64,000 bases of DNA from Torymus aiolomorphi (GCA_036365515.1 CM070873.1:267085621-267149620); one strand, 5' to 3'. Shown: positions 1 through 9,879, counted from the stretch's first letter. Translations and numbers: made by a program. Notes: generated from the sequence alone by a model not told the origin.

Positions 1-1
1 C

Positions 2-2778
2 GTGACGTATGGCTTGGCATGTTCGCCTTTTCTAGCCATACGCACTCTCTTGAGATTAGCTTCGGCTATGGCCTAGCTTACCCAATTGCAGCTGAAGCTG
101 TTCGAACAGAGATGTACTCGGATAATGTGCTTACTGGTGCACATTCACTTGATGAAGCATTGAAAAAACAAGATGAGTTAATACAACTCTTTAAAAAAGG
201 TCAGCTCAATCTTCGCAAGTGGACTTCAAATAATGCTGATGTTCTCTCTGGTCTTCCCTCGAATATGTTAGCTGCAGATACGATTTCTTTATTTGCCTCA
301 GAAACATCTGTACCTATTCTAGGTATAGATTGGCAACCTAACACAGACTATTTTAGTTTTCATTTATTTTAGCACATCGAGAATACCCCCTTGGAACTAC
401 CTTTTACTAAACGTTCAGTTCTTTCGAGAATTGCTCGGATCTTTGATCCTTTGGGATGGTTAGCGCCTGTAGTGATCACTGCAAAGATTATTATGCAATT
501 GTTATGGATTCTAAAGGTTAGTTGGGATGAGGATCTTCCTTCGGAAATTTCTAAGCGTTGGCAAAACTGGTTACAAGATCTTCCTTCGATCTCAGAGATC
601 AAAATCCCTCGCTGGAGTGGATTCACACCATTGTGTGAACGTCTCGAAATACACGAATTCGCAGACGCATCCAAATTTGCGTATGGCGCAGTAGTCTACC
701 TGCGCTTAATTCAAGACCAAAAGGTGCTCGTCACCCTTCAAGTGGCTAAAACGCGAGTAGCTCCACTTAAGACGCTAAGCATACCTCGCTTAGAACTTTG
801 CGCAGCGTTGCTACTTGCTCGTTTGGTGCAAACTTTCATCGAATCATTCCCCATTAAGATCGAAAGTATTCACCTTTGGTCTGGTTCTGCTGATGTGCTC
901 TTCTGGTTAAAAGACCATCCTTCCAGATGGGGTGTTTTTGTTGCTAACAGGTGTTCGGAAATTCAAACTCTATTACCTGAAGCTTATTGGCACCATGTGC
1001 GTTCTGCTGACAACCCCGCTGATGTCATTTCTCGAGGTATTGATCCCTCAAAACTAGCCTCTTATAGTTTATGGTGGAAAGGACCCGCCTGGCTCTCTGA
1101 TAACCATGATCCTTGGTCGAGGTCCCATGATGAACTCAATTTTAGCGTAAATAGTCTCAATCTTCAACCTCGTCATACTCTAGTCGTAAATAAGGGCACA
1201 TCAAATTCTGTCGAGAGTACTCCAGAAATTTGGAACCTTATTAACGAAATTTCGTCACTAAGTAAGTTATATCGATTAGCATCGTACTGCTTTAGATTTG
1301 TTTACAGAACCTGCGCGAAAACCGTACGCGAAGAAACTACGAGTTCAGTTGTTAGTTTTCGTACTGTTCTTCAATCCCTACTATGCCATCATACTCCGAC
1401 TTCGAAGGAGATAAGTGCTAGTGAGATTGAGAACACCAGACTTTGTCTGATATACCTTGTTCAAACGGTTTATTTTAAACTTGAACTCCAACAGTTACAA
1501 AGAACTGGTAAACTTTCAACGAAAAGTACTCTTTTATCGTTAAATCCCTTGATACAAACTCATTTGCTCAGGGTGGGCGGTCGCCTCTCACATTCTCTAC
1601 TCGAAGAAGATGCTAAACATCCCCTCATCCTTCCAGCTGATTGTCACTTTACAACCTTATTAATAAGAGATGCTCATCATCGTACTCTCCATGGTGGTGT
1701 TCAATTAACGCTTGCTACACTCAGACGACAGTATTGGATAGTGAGAGGACGATCAGCGGTTAAGAAAGTCATCCGAGCTTGCATTACTTGCACTCGTCAC
1801 GCCGCTCGTGTGCCTACACAATTAATGGGGGACTTGCCCCAAGCCCGAGCACGCCACACTTCACCGTTTGAATGTGCTGGTGTTGACTACGCCGGCCCTA
1901 TTAACGTTCGCCTTACAAAAACTCGCGGAAAGGGTACAATGAAAGGCTATATCGCGATATTCATTTGCATGGCTACTAGAGCCGTACACATCGAGGTAGT
2001 CGAGGACTATACTAGCGAAGCTTTCATCGCTGCTTTCCATCGATTTACCGCTCGTAGAGGACATTGTAAGGAACTCTATTCAGATCAGGGAACTAACTTC
2101 GTAGGTGCTGATGTTCTGTTAAGACAAAAGGTCGATGCGTCTTCCTCTTTCTCAACTCAAACTATCAAGTCTCTCGCTCGAGAAGGAACTTCTTGGATTT
2201 TTAATCCTCCAAGTGCTCCTCACTTCGGGGGCATTTGGGAAGCTGCGGTTAAATCAGCTAAGTATCATCTTCGTCGAATCATTGGAGATCAAGTTCTCAC
2301 TTTTTCAGAACTTGCTACTCTTATGTGCCGTATTGAAGCTTGCCTTAACTCCAGACCATTAACTGCTCTCACCGATGACCCGTCTGACCTTGATTTCCTT
2401 TCACCATCACACTTTCTTATACAGCGTTCATCATTTTTAGTTCCGGAAGAAAACGTCACCAAAGTCAACGTTCCTCCAGGAAAGCGCTGGCTCCTTATTA
2501 GCCAGCTGGCTCAACACTTCTGGCAACGATGCTCGACGGAATATCTGACCTCGTTGCAGGTCCGTCAAAAGTGGAAGCAACAGCAACCTCCAGTAGCTGT
2601 AGGTGATCTCGCGCTCATACGTAACGAGCTCACGCCTCCAGCCAAGTGGCCTCTGGCTCGTGTCACCGCAGTCCATCCAGGAAGTGATGGCCTCACCCGC
2701 GTGGTCGACCTTCGCACGGCCGCCACCACTCTTCGACGTCCCATCGCCAAAGTCATCCGTCTCCTACCCAAGGAATAA
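2..2778 (+). pseudogene. pol: BEL/Pao pol polyprotein, broken (RT end, RNase H, integrase, DUF5641)
   Basis: Encodes the copying and integration enzymes of a BEL/Pao retrotransposon. Bases 2-73 (frame 2) carry the RT motif YGLACSPFLAIRTL. The frame then shifts within about 60-80 to frame 1, which gives AAEAVRTEMYSDNVLTGA; the usual catalytic YVDD is YSDN here (115-126). A TAG at 370-372 interrupts the same frame, which then stays open to 2778 (795 codons from a TTG at 391). In that segment: RNase H about residues 85-215 (FADAS at 90-94, PRLEL at 132-136, NPAD at 208-211), but the third acidic position reads WSGS, with Gly165 where Asp is expected. Next are an H2C2-type zinc finger (about 429-467), integrase core with D499, D565 and E617, and a DUF5641-like tail (about 700-795). 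No envelope frame follows. RT and RNase H are probably inactive; the integrase part looks intact. Confidence 0.92.
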
Positions 2779-2861
2779 GGACCGTTCGCCATTCTGGCGA
2801 AGGTGGGCGGAATGTCGACGATCCAACGCCTAGAACGTTAGCGAGCTGATGTCATCAAGCC

Positions 2862-2869
2862 TTATAAGG
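2862..2869 (+). promoter_or_regulatory. Possible TATA box in the BEL/Pao LTR
   Basis: TTATAAGG lies 50 bp into the LTR. A TCAGTT matching the arthropod initiator consensus lies at 2985-2990. That is too far (over 100 bp) to be paired with this TATA, so either element could set the start. Call made by motif only. Confidence 0.4.
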
Positions 2870-3059
2870 CAATATACGGCTCGCGCAGGTGCGCAGCCAA
2901 TCAGCGCTCTCCACGCGGTCCTCTCTCACCGCCCCTCCTTCGACAAAGACTCGCCGACGGCACATCGCAGCCCCGGCCGGCTCCTCAGTTCACGCGCGAC
3001 GGCCGAGAGAGACAGCAGCAACTCAACATTGTACGCCGCGAGGCACGACGGACAGCTTC

Positions 3060-3065
3060 AATAAA
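3060..3065 (+). promoter_or_regulatory. Polyadenylation signal AATAAA in the BEL/Pao LTR
   Basis: A canonical AATAAA lies about 85-90 bp before the inferred LTR end. It would end the element transcript inside the LTR, as expected for an R-U5 junction. Confidence 0.55.
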
Positions 3066-3152
3066 GCCACCAGATCTCTCTCCACACGAAACGCTGTCAA
3101 TTATTGAACCAGCCCACTCCACGATCCATCCACATTCATTCTTACAAAAACA

Positions 3153-4197
3153 TCTATACTAGAAATGCCTGTTTTTATCAATATTTTCCAGTGTATCGTG
3201 AAAAGTGCGGGGTATCCTGCAAAAAAGAGCGAAAAATCATGATGTTCGTTACTTTGTGTTATGAATCTGCTGGAAATATGGATTTAGATCATTGTTTTCG
3301 TCAAAATAACTTAGTTCTATACTAGAAATGCCTGTTTTTATCAATATTTTCCTAGTATATGGTGAAAAGTTCGTGCTACCCTGCAAAAAACCGCGAAAAA
3401 CCATTATTTTCGTACCTTTGGTTCTTCATCTCCTGGAAATATGGATTTGGATCATTGTTCTACTCAAAATGACGAAATTTTATGCTAAATATGCCTGTTT
3501 TAACAGTATTTTCCAAGAATATGGTGGAAAGTCCGTGGTAACCTGCAAAAAACAGCGAAAAACCATGATTTTCAGTACTTGTTGTTCTTAATCTGCTGGA
3601 AATATGGATTTCGATCATTATTTTCATCAAAATGAGGAAATTTTATGCTAAATATGCCTGTTTTTACCAATATTTCCCAAGTATATGATGAAAAGTTCGT
3701 TGTATCCTGCAAAAAACCGCGAAAAACCATGATTATCAGTACTTTTTGTTCTTAATCTGTTGGAAATATGGATTTCAATCATTTTTTTCTTGAAAATGAC
3801 TTAGGTCTATGCTAAAAATGCCTATTTTTACCAATATTTTCCTAGTATATGGTGAAAAGTGGGTGGTATCCTGCAAAAAACGGCGAAAAACCATGATTTT
3901 CGGTACTTTTTCTTCGTAATCTGCTGGAAATATGATTTTCGGTCATTGTTTTCGTCAAAATAACTTAAGGTCCATGCTAAAGATGCCTATTTTTTCCAAT
4001 ACGTTGCTAGTATATGGTGAAAAGTGCGTGGTATCCCGCAAAAAACAGAGAAAAACCATGATTATCGGTATTTTAGTTCTTAATCTGCTTGAAATATGGA
4101 TTTCGATCATTGTTTTAGTCAAAATAACTTAAGGTCCATGCTAAAAATGCCTTTTTTTCCAATACATTGCTAGTATATGGTGAAAAGTGCGACGTAT
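3153..4197 (+). repeat. ~164-bp tandem repeat, left block (about 6 copies)
   Basis: The motif TGCTGGAAATATGGATTT or a close variant recurs at 3268, 3431, 3594, 3759, 3922 and 4086, giving a period of 163-166 bp. Each copy also carries GCCTGTTTTTACCAATATT, a TATATGGTGAAAAGT block and TGCAAAAAACAGCGAAAAACC. Copies differ by many substitutions, so this is an old array. Short reading frames in it are by-products of the repeat. The right end is the CGTAT duplicated by the Copia insertion. Confidence 0.9.
4193..4197. other. Target-site duplication of the Copia element, left copy (CGTAT)
   Basis: CGTAT flanks the element here and again at 8209-8213. Removing the element and one copy restores an uninterrupted ~164-bp repeat (GTGCGACGTAT followed by CCTGCAAAAAAC). 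Five bp is the usual size for Copia integrases. Confidence 0.9.
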
Positions 4198-4496
4198 TGA
4201 TGTTAGGGAAGCAAATGAACGGACAAATACACTTGTTCAGAGTTTAAAATAATTACAACTTTTATTTCTACCGTTACATTTTAAATAGAGTTAAGAGAGA
4301 GATTGACGCGAAGCTAGTTGCTCATCAAGAGCCGGTACACGAGTGAACGAGTAGTTCGTATAAAGGGAGCGTTGACGCTCGCTGTAAAGATTATATAATC
4401 CTAACTACGCATAACAAGTTGGTGCTATCCAAATTTACCCGCGAATATTTAAACATCTTAAATTATTAATTGATTCTTAATTTACAAATTACAACA
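4198..4496 (-). repeat. Copia 3' LTR
   Basis: 299 bp, reading TGATGTTAGGG to ACAACA on the plus strand (TG...CA at both ends). Matches 7910-8208 at a constant offset of 3712 with no difference found by eye. On the minus strand it follows the purine tract GAGGGGGTG. Confidence 0.95.
4261..4266 (-). promoter_or_regulatory. Polyadenylation signal in the Copia 3' LTR
   Basis: AATAAA on the minus strand, in GAAATAAAAG. The same motif lies in the 5' LTR at 7973-7978. Motif only. Confidence 0.4.
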
Positions 4497-4505
4497 CACC
4501 CCCTC
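4497..4505 (-). other. Copia polypurine tract
   Basis: On the minus strand GAGGGGGTG lies directly before the 3' LTR, the position where plus-strand DNA synthesis is primed. The stop codon of the polyprotein is about 125 bp upstream. Confidence 0.75.
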
Positions 4506-4628
4506 AATTAATTAATTTAAGATACATTAGATACATATATATGTAATAAAATCTACAATACTTCAGGTACATTTATCGCAGTTAAAACATGTTTACACAA
4601 GATAAAAATTAATAAATAAAAACATTGT

Positions 4629-7600
4629 TTATAGTCTCTTCTTCTCTTCTTTCTTGAGTCCAATACCATCTATAAATTCTTTCAGTTTCGGGCTGTTGTT
4701 GGCTTTGGTGAGAGCGTCAGCTAACATGTGTGTTGAGGGCACGAATTCAACTTTTATTTCTTGGTTGTCGATTTTCTCCTTCACAAAGTGGTGACGAACG
4801 TTAATGTGCTTCGTCCTGCCACTAAAACGAGAATGCTGACCTAAATCAATTGCACCTTTGTTATCGCACAGGATTAGTAGGGGTTGATTTAGTTGCATTA
4901 TCTGCAGATTTGAGGCGAGTCTCTTTAACCACAGTGCTTCCTGCGTAGCTGCCGAGAGAGAAAGGTACTCAGCCTCTGTACTTGAAAGTGCCACTGTGTT
5001 CTGGCGTCTGCTGTTCCATGATATGGCTCCTCCCTGAAACATAAATGTGTACCTGGTCGTTGAACGTGGGTCATCAGGATCTGTGGCATAGCTAGCATCA
5101 CAATAGCCTATGATTTCAGAGTTGCCATCCCTGGTGTATGTTAGCTTCAGATCCTTAGTTCCTTCGAGGTAGCGGAACACTCTTTTAACACTCTTCCAAT
5201 GAAACTCCTCAAACGATTGGTTGTGCCTGCTTAATTGGCTGACGACGTATGCCAAGTCTGGTCTAGTAGCCTGAACTAGATATAACAATGAACCCACGGC
5301 ACTTTGGTATGGAACTTCATTCAGATTGAATCTTGACTCTGGAGAAACACTTGAATCTGATGTTGTCTTGATTTCTATTGGTGTACTACTGCTCCTGCAG
5401 TCCTTCATTCCAAAGTTGGCTAAAAGTGAGTTGATGTAAGCAGTTTGTTCAAGCTGTATGGTGCCACGAGCTCTGTCTTGGTGTACGTCTATTCCTAGAT
5501 ATCTCTTGAGAGGGCCAAGGTCCTTTATTTTGCAAATTGACTCCAGTCCTTTCTTGAGTAGATGATAATAATCAATGCTATAGGCGTCATAATCTGACTG
5601 TTTAAGATTTAATTCCTTTAAAGTTGCATTCAATTTCAAATTCCAGTTACGCCCATAGATAGCCTTCCTGTGCTGGCTTGGGATGTATGCTCGTGCACGA
5701 CAACCAAACACTCTTATGTGGTTGAGGTTAGGTTTCTGGTTACTCCACATTTCTTCTGGAGTTCTTCCTCCTAAACACCTTTTGGGGCTCCTGTTTGTGA
5801 GGTAACATGCCGTCGACACAGCCTCTGCCCAAAACTTGTTGTCAAGTTGAGATTCATGTAGCATACAGCGTACTTTCTCCAACAAGGTACGGTTAACACG
5901 TTCTGCCCTGCCATTCTGCTGGGGCTGGTACGCAATAGAGGTTTGATGCTTGACTCCTAGTGCTTCCAGTGTTGAGTTTAGTGAAGAGTTCAGATACTCA
6001 CGACCATTATCAGTCCTTAAAATTTTAACTCTTTTGCCTGTCTCATTTTGAACCAATTTAATAAATTTCTGAACAATCTGTGGCACTTCATCCTTCCTCT
6101 TGAGAAAATAGACAAACAATTTTCTTGAGTGATCATCCAAGAAGGTAATAAAATACTTGTGCTGCCCAATGGAGAAATCTTCAATCTGGCATACATCACT
6201 GTGCACAAGCTCAAGAATCTTACTGGCACGGTTCTGGCTCTTCTTGAAAGGTTTCTGCACTAACTTGCCTGCTACACACACCTCACACTGGTTAATCTGG
6301 TTCTCTGGAAAGTCTATCCCTGTAGCAGTGTTGCGTAGCTGTTGCAAATAAGTACTATTCATGTGTCCCATCCTCCTGTGCCACAATGTGATGCTGCCTG
6401 GTATTGATGTCTTGAGCACTGTCTCCACTTTTAATGCATTTGCTAAAGTTACACTGGGCTCGAGCTTTATTTTATAAATGTTTTGAGTACTTAACTTTCC
6501 TTCTAAAATCACATCACCTTCCTTTCCAAAAACTTGACAGCGAGAGCCATCAAACACTACCTTGCCACCTTTCTTCGCAATGGCACTAACCGATATAAGG
6601 TTAGAGTGTATATCTGGCACATGCAGTACATCTTGTAGTAGAACTTTCTTGTGTTTTCTTTGTCCATTGTACTGCAATAGGATTTTTCCCACTCCACTCA
6701 CCGGTACCTTAGATTTATTTGCTGCTGTGACACTCACTATTTGTGACCTGCAAACATCAGTCATATACTTTTGACTGGAACACATATGCGTCGAGGCGCC
6801 GGAATCGAGAATCCAATCTCCTCGATCTATGTTGTTTGATGACTGAACTGCGAGGAAATTACTGCCTGCTGCTGCCACTGACATCTCAGCGTTGACGAGA
6901 ACGGCGTCTTGATCCACTGACTGTGTGTCCAGCGTTGATAGCGTGGAGAAAAGCGCACAGACAGTATCGTCGTCTTCGCTCTCGTCGTCTGCAGCTGCCG
7001 TGCACGCGCTCGTATCAGTAGTTTTTGGAGCGCGACACCGGTTCGCATAATGGCCGACTCGTTTGCACTTATAGCACCTAACCTTGTAATTCTTCCGGGA
7101 GCGCTGTTGCTGATCCACCGTGTAGCGTCCTCTATTGGCGTTGCCGTGAGCCGAGAAATGCGCAGGAAACGCTTGCGCACGAAGCGCTTGCGTTTGAAAA
7201 ATTTTACCGTTACCAGCATCTTCGGGTTCTTCTAATAACTTGGTTTTCACCAAATCAGCGGTGATATCCGTTCCTGAATTGCTCAATGCCATAACCATGG
7301 GTTTATAAGATGCGGGTAACCCAGTGAGCAACAGGGCACCAACTAGATCCTCTGGTAACTTAGTCCCGATTAGGTTCAGCTTTTGCGATGCAGAGACAAT
7401 CCGTGAAACATAATCTTGCATCGATTTGAAATCTTCAAGTTTCGTTGTAGATACTTCCCGTAAAAGAGTTACCTTACTTATCAGACTTTTGTCGTCAAAG
7501 GTTTTTGCTAATGCGTCCCAGGCTTCCTTGGCGGAGTCATCATCTTTGATGTATACGTAGACTTCCGGTTCCACTGATAAAATGATGCGGCCATGAGCTT

Positions 7601-7775
7601 TGGCATTTTTCTTAGCGTCCGTCGATATTGCTCCATTTGCGGGAGCCTCGATGGTGTCCCAAAGATCCTCTACCTTGAGGTAAGCTCGCATCGCCACTGC
7701 CCACGATCTGTAGTTTTGCCGACCAGCTAGTTTCTCAACGGGCAGGAAAAAACCACTACCTGTTCGCTGCGCCAT
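4629..7775 (-). CDS. gag-pol: Copia gag-pol polyprotein lacking the RT catalytic core
   Basis: A single frame of 1048 residues from an ATG at 7775-7773 with a good context (ACAAAATGG). An upstream TTG in frame at 7820 is an unlikely start. In order: UBN2/Copia gag about 60-190; zinc knuckle CX2CX4HX4C (C234, C237, H242, C247); aspartic protease LDSGAST (D324); integrase zinc site H466, H471, C497, C500; integrase core D527, D589, E625 (35 residues between the last two); then a jump into RT fragments (AIYGRNWN, about 705-711; IKDLGPLKRYLGI, about 750-762); RNase H with D893, E934, D971 and D1020. The YVDD motif and most of the RT fingers and palm are absent, although the frame stays open. Family members are usually near 1400 residues, so about 350 are missing. 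Gag, protease, integrase and RNase H look intact. The protein probably cannot copy RNA itself. Confidence 0.93.
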   Translation of the reverse strand: MAQRTGSGFFLPVEKLAGRQNYRSWAVAMRAYLKVEDLWDTIEAPANGAISTDAKKNAKAHGRIILSVEPEVYVYIKDDDSAKEAWDALAKTFDDKSLISKVTLLREVSTTKLEDFKSMQDYVSRIVSASQKLNLIGTKLPEDLVGALLLTGLPASYKPMVMALSNSGTDITADLVKTKLLEEPEDAGNGKIFQTQALRAQAFPAHFSAHGNANRGRYTVDQQQRSRKNYKVRCYKCKRVGHYANRCRAPKTTDTSACTAAADDESEDDDTVCALFSTLSTLDTQSVDQDAVLVNAEMSVAAAGSNFLAVQSSNNIDRGDWILDSGASTHMCSSQKYMTDVCRSQIVSVTAANKSKVPVSGVGKILLQYNGQRKHKKVLLQDVLHVPDIHSNLISVSAIAKKGGKVVFDGSRCQVFGKEGDVILEGKLSTQNIYKIKLEPSVTLANALKVETVLKTSIPGSITLWHRRMGHMNSTYLQQLRNTATGIDFPENQINQCEVCVAGKLVQKPFKKSQNRASKILELVHSDVCQIEDFSIGQHKYFITFLDDHSRKLFVYFLKRKDEVPQIVQKFIKLVQNETGKRVKILRTDNGREYLNSSLNSTLEALGVKHQTSIAYQPQQNGRAERVNRTLLEKVRCMLHESQLDNKFWAEAVSTACYLTNRSPKRCLGGRTPEEMWSNQKPNLNHIRVFGCRARAYIPSQHRKAIYGRNWNLKLNATLKELNLKQSDYDAYSIDYYHLLKKGLESICKIKDLGPLKRYLGIDVHQDRARGTIQLEQTAYINSLLANFGMKDCRSSSTPIEIKTTSDSSVSPESRFNLNEVPYQSAVGSLLYLVQATRPDLAYVVSQLSRHNQSFEEFHWKSVKRVFRYLEGTKDLKLTYTRDGNSEIIGYCDASYATDPDDPRSTTRYTFMFQGGAISWNSRRQNTVALSSTEAEYLSLSAATQEALWLKRLASNLQIMQLNQPLLILCDNKGAIDLGQHSRFSGRTKHINVRHHFVKEKIDNQEIKVEFVPSTHMLADALTKANNSPKLKEFIDGIGLKKEEKKRL

Positions 7776-7895
7776 TTTGTCTCTCTGAGTGCTGCGTACT
7801 TGCTCCAAAAGAAAGTTCAAAACTGCAAGTCACGTACTGCGCACTTACACTCTAACAGCAATGAAAAACTTGTTCAGAATTTCATTTATGCAGTT

Positions 7896-7909
7896 CTGGG
7901 CCCATAACC
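7896..7909 (-). other. Copia primer-binding site for an initiator tRNA-Met fragment
   Basis: On the minus strand GGTTATGGGCCCAG follows the 5' LTR with no gap. Its complement, CTGGGCCCATAACC, matches the anticodon stem-loop of eukaryotic initiator tRNA-Met. Drosophila copia is known to prime from an internally cleaved initiator tRNA-Met rather than from a tRNA 3' end, and this site fits that mode. Confidence 0.9.
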
Positions 7910-8208
7910 TGATGTTAGGGAAGCAAATGAACGGACAAATACACTTGTTCAGAGTTTAAAATAATTACAACTTTTATTTCTACCGTTACATTTTAAATAG
8001 AGTTAAGAGAGAGATTGACGCGAAGCTAGTTGCTCATCAAGAGCCGGTACACGAGTGAACGAGTAGTTCGTATAAAGGGAGCGTTGACGCTCGCTGTAAA
8101 GATTATATAATCCTAACTACGCATAACAAGTTGGTGCTATCCAAATTTACCCGCGAATATTTAAACATCTTAAATTATTAATTGATTCTTAATTTACAAA
8201 TTACAACA
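7910..8208 (-). repeat. Copia 5' LTR
   Basis: 299 bp, the upstream LTR in the direction of transcription. It holds the likely promoter and ends (minus strand) in ...ACATCA directly before the primer-binding site. The leader from the primer-binding site to the ATG is about 120 nt. Confidence 0.95.
8101..8112 (-). promoter_or_regulatory. Possible TATA box of the Copia 5' LTR
   Basis: The palindrome GATTATATAATC lies about 97-108 bp into the LTR in the direction of transcription. A second candidate, TTTATACG, lies about 35 bp further on. Motif only. Confidence 0.4.
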
Positions 8209-9879
8209 CGTATCCTGCAAAAAACAGCGAAAAACCACGATTTACGGTACTTTTTGTTTTTAATCTGCTGGAAATATGAATTTCGATCATTCTTTTCGTA
8301 TACATGGTGAAAAGTACGTTTTATCCTGCAAAAGTCAGCGAAAAACCGTGATTTGCAGTACATTTTGTTCTTAATCTGCTGGAAATATGGTTTTCGGTCA
8401 TTGTTTTCGTCAAAACGACTAAGGTCTATGCGAAAAATGGCTGTTTTTACCAATATCTTCCTATTATATGGTGAAAAGTGCGTGGTATCCTGCAAAGAAC
8501 AGCGAAAAACCATGATTTTCGGTACTTTTTGTTCTTAAAGTGCTGGATATATGGGTGTCGATCATTGTTTTCATCAAAATACATTAGCTCTATGCTAAAA
8601 ATGCCTGTTTTTACCAACAATTTCCTAGTATATGGTGAAAAGTGTGTGGTATCCTGCAAAAAACAGCGAAAAACCATGATTTTCAGTACTTTTTGTTCTT
8701 AATCTTCTGGAAATATGGATTTCGATCATTTTTTTCGTGAAAGTAACATAGGTGTATGCTAAATATGTCTGTTTCAACCAATATTTTCTTAGTATATGGC
8801 GAAAAGTGCGTGGTGTCCATCAAGGAACAGCGAAAATCCTTGATTTTCGGTACATTTGTTCTTAATCTGCTGGAAATATGGATTTGCAATATTCCTTTCC
8901 TCAAAATGAGGAAGTTTTATGCTAAATATGCCAACATTTTCAAAAGATATGGTCAAAAATTTCTGTTTTTACCAATATTTTTCAAGTATATGGTGAAAAG
9001 TACGTTGTATCCTGAAAAAAACTGCGAAAAACAGATTTTCAGTACTTTTTGTCCTTAAGCTGCTGGAAATATGGATTTGGATAATTTGTTTTCGTCAAAA
9101 TAACTTAGGTCTATGCTAAAAATGCCCGTTTTTACAAAAATTTTCCTAGTGTATCGTGAGAAGTGTGTGGTATCCTGCAAAAAACAGCGAAAAGCCATGA
9201 TTTTCAGTACTTTTTGTCCTTAATCTGCTGGAAATATGGATTTGGATCATTGTTTTCCTCAAAACGCCGGAATTTTATGCTAAATATCCCTGTTTTCATC
9301 AATATTTTCCTAATATATGTTGAGGAGTACGTGGTATTCCGCAAAAAACAGCGAAGAACCACGATTTACGGTACTTTTTGTTTTTAATCTGCTGGAAATC
9401 TGGATTTCGATCATTATTTTCATCAAAATGAGGAAATTTTATGCTAAATATGCCTGTTTTTACCAATATTTCCCAAGTATATGGTGAAAAGTTCGTTGTA
9501 TCCTGCAAAAAACCGCGAAAAACCATGACTATCAGTACTTTTTGTTCTTAATCTGTTGGAAATATGGATTTCGATCATTTTTCTCTTGAAAATAGCTTAG
9601 GTCTGTGCTAAAAATGCCTGTTTTTACCAATATTTTCCAAGTATATGGTTAAAAGAACGTTGTATCCTGAAAAAAAGAGCAAAAACCATGATTTTCAGTA
9701 CTTTTTCTTCGTAATCTGCTGGAAATATGGTTTTCGATCATTGTTTTCGTTAAAATAACTTAGGTCCATGCTAAAATTTCCTGTTTTTTCCAACACGTTC
9801 CTAGTATATGGTGAAAAGTGCGTGGTATCCTGCAAAAAACAGCGAAAAACCATGATTTTCAGTACTTTTTGTTCGTAAT
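8209..9879 (+). repeat. ~164-bp tandem repeat, right block (about 10 copies)
   Basis: Continues the left block in the same direction after the CGTAT duplication (8209-8213). TGCTGGAAATATGG-type landmarks occur at 8266, 8377, 8541, 8705, 8868, 9061, 9226, 9390, 9554 and 9717. The unit is 163-165 bp, except for a shortened copy (111 bp, 8266-8377) and a lengthened one (193 bp, 8868-9061) with a partial local duplication around 8930-8985. The block stops abruptly after TTTTTGTTCGTAAT. Confidence 0.9.

Larger units (their letters stand above)
1..3152 (+). mobile_element. BEL/Pao LTR retrotransposon, 5'-truncated by the window edge
   Basis: The 3' part of a BEL/Pao element: the end of the reverse transcriptase, then RNase H, integrase and a DUF5641-like C-terminus, followed by a purine-rich tract (2799-2810) and one LTR. 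The left LTR, gag, protease and most of RT lie outside the window, so target duplication and LTR divergence cannot be judged. The coding region is broken (one frameshift, one stop, substituted catalytic residues), so this copy is not autonomous. On its right it abuts the ~164-bp tandem repeat, so it probably inserted into or beside that repeat. The family call rests on the RT-RNaseH-H2C2-rve-DUF5641 order and is firm. Confidence 0.93.
2813..3152 (+). repeat. 3' LTR of the BEL/Pao element
   Basis: Starts with TGTCGACG directly after the purine-rich tract GAAGGTGGGCGG (2799-2810), 34 bp past the pol stop. It is GC-rich compared with everything to its right. The end is set by where the ~164-bp repeat resumes (TCTATACTAGAAATGCC); it could be the TTACA at 3146 or the CA at 3152. 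No second LTR is in the window, so the boundary is inferred. Confidence 0.75.
4198..8208 (-). mobile_element. Copia-type LTR retrotransposon, young, internally deleted
   Basis: A complete element of 4011 bp on the minus strand: 5' LTR 7910-8208, primer-binding site 7896-7909, one polyprotein frame, polypurine tract next to the 3' LTR (4497-4505), 3' LTR 4198-4496, and CGTAT on both sides. I see no difference between the two LTRs, which points to recent insertion. The polyprotein lacks the catalytic core of reverse transcriptase, so the copy could only move with help from a related element. Its length fits a Copia element that has lost roughly 1 kb. It interrupts the ~164-bp tandem array. Confidence 0.95.

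Noticed and set aside
2849..3107. Two overlapping 71-72 codon frames in the GC-rich region after BEL/Pao pol
   Set aside because: They lie in the LTR, have no recognisable domain, and are expected by chance in GC-rich sequence.
3104..4132. Several 60-100 codon frames in the ~164-bp repeat (also 8178-9526)
   Set aside because: They follow the repeat period, are low in complexity (runs like VYGEKCVVSCKKQRKTMIF), and overlap on both strands.
7896..7909. A tRNA gene fragment on the plus strand
   Set aside because: Only the 14-base anticodon-arm match is present, directly next to the LTR; it is the Copia primer-binding site.
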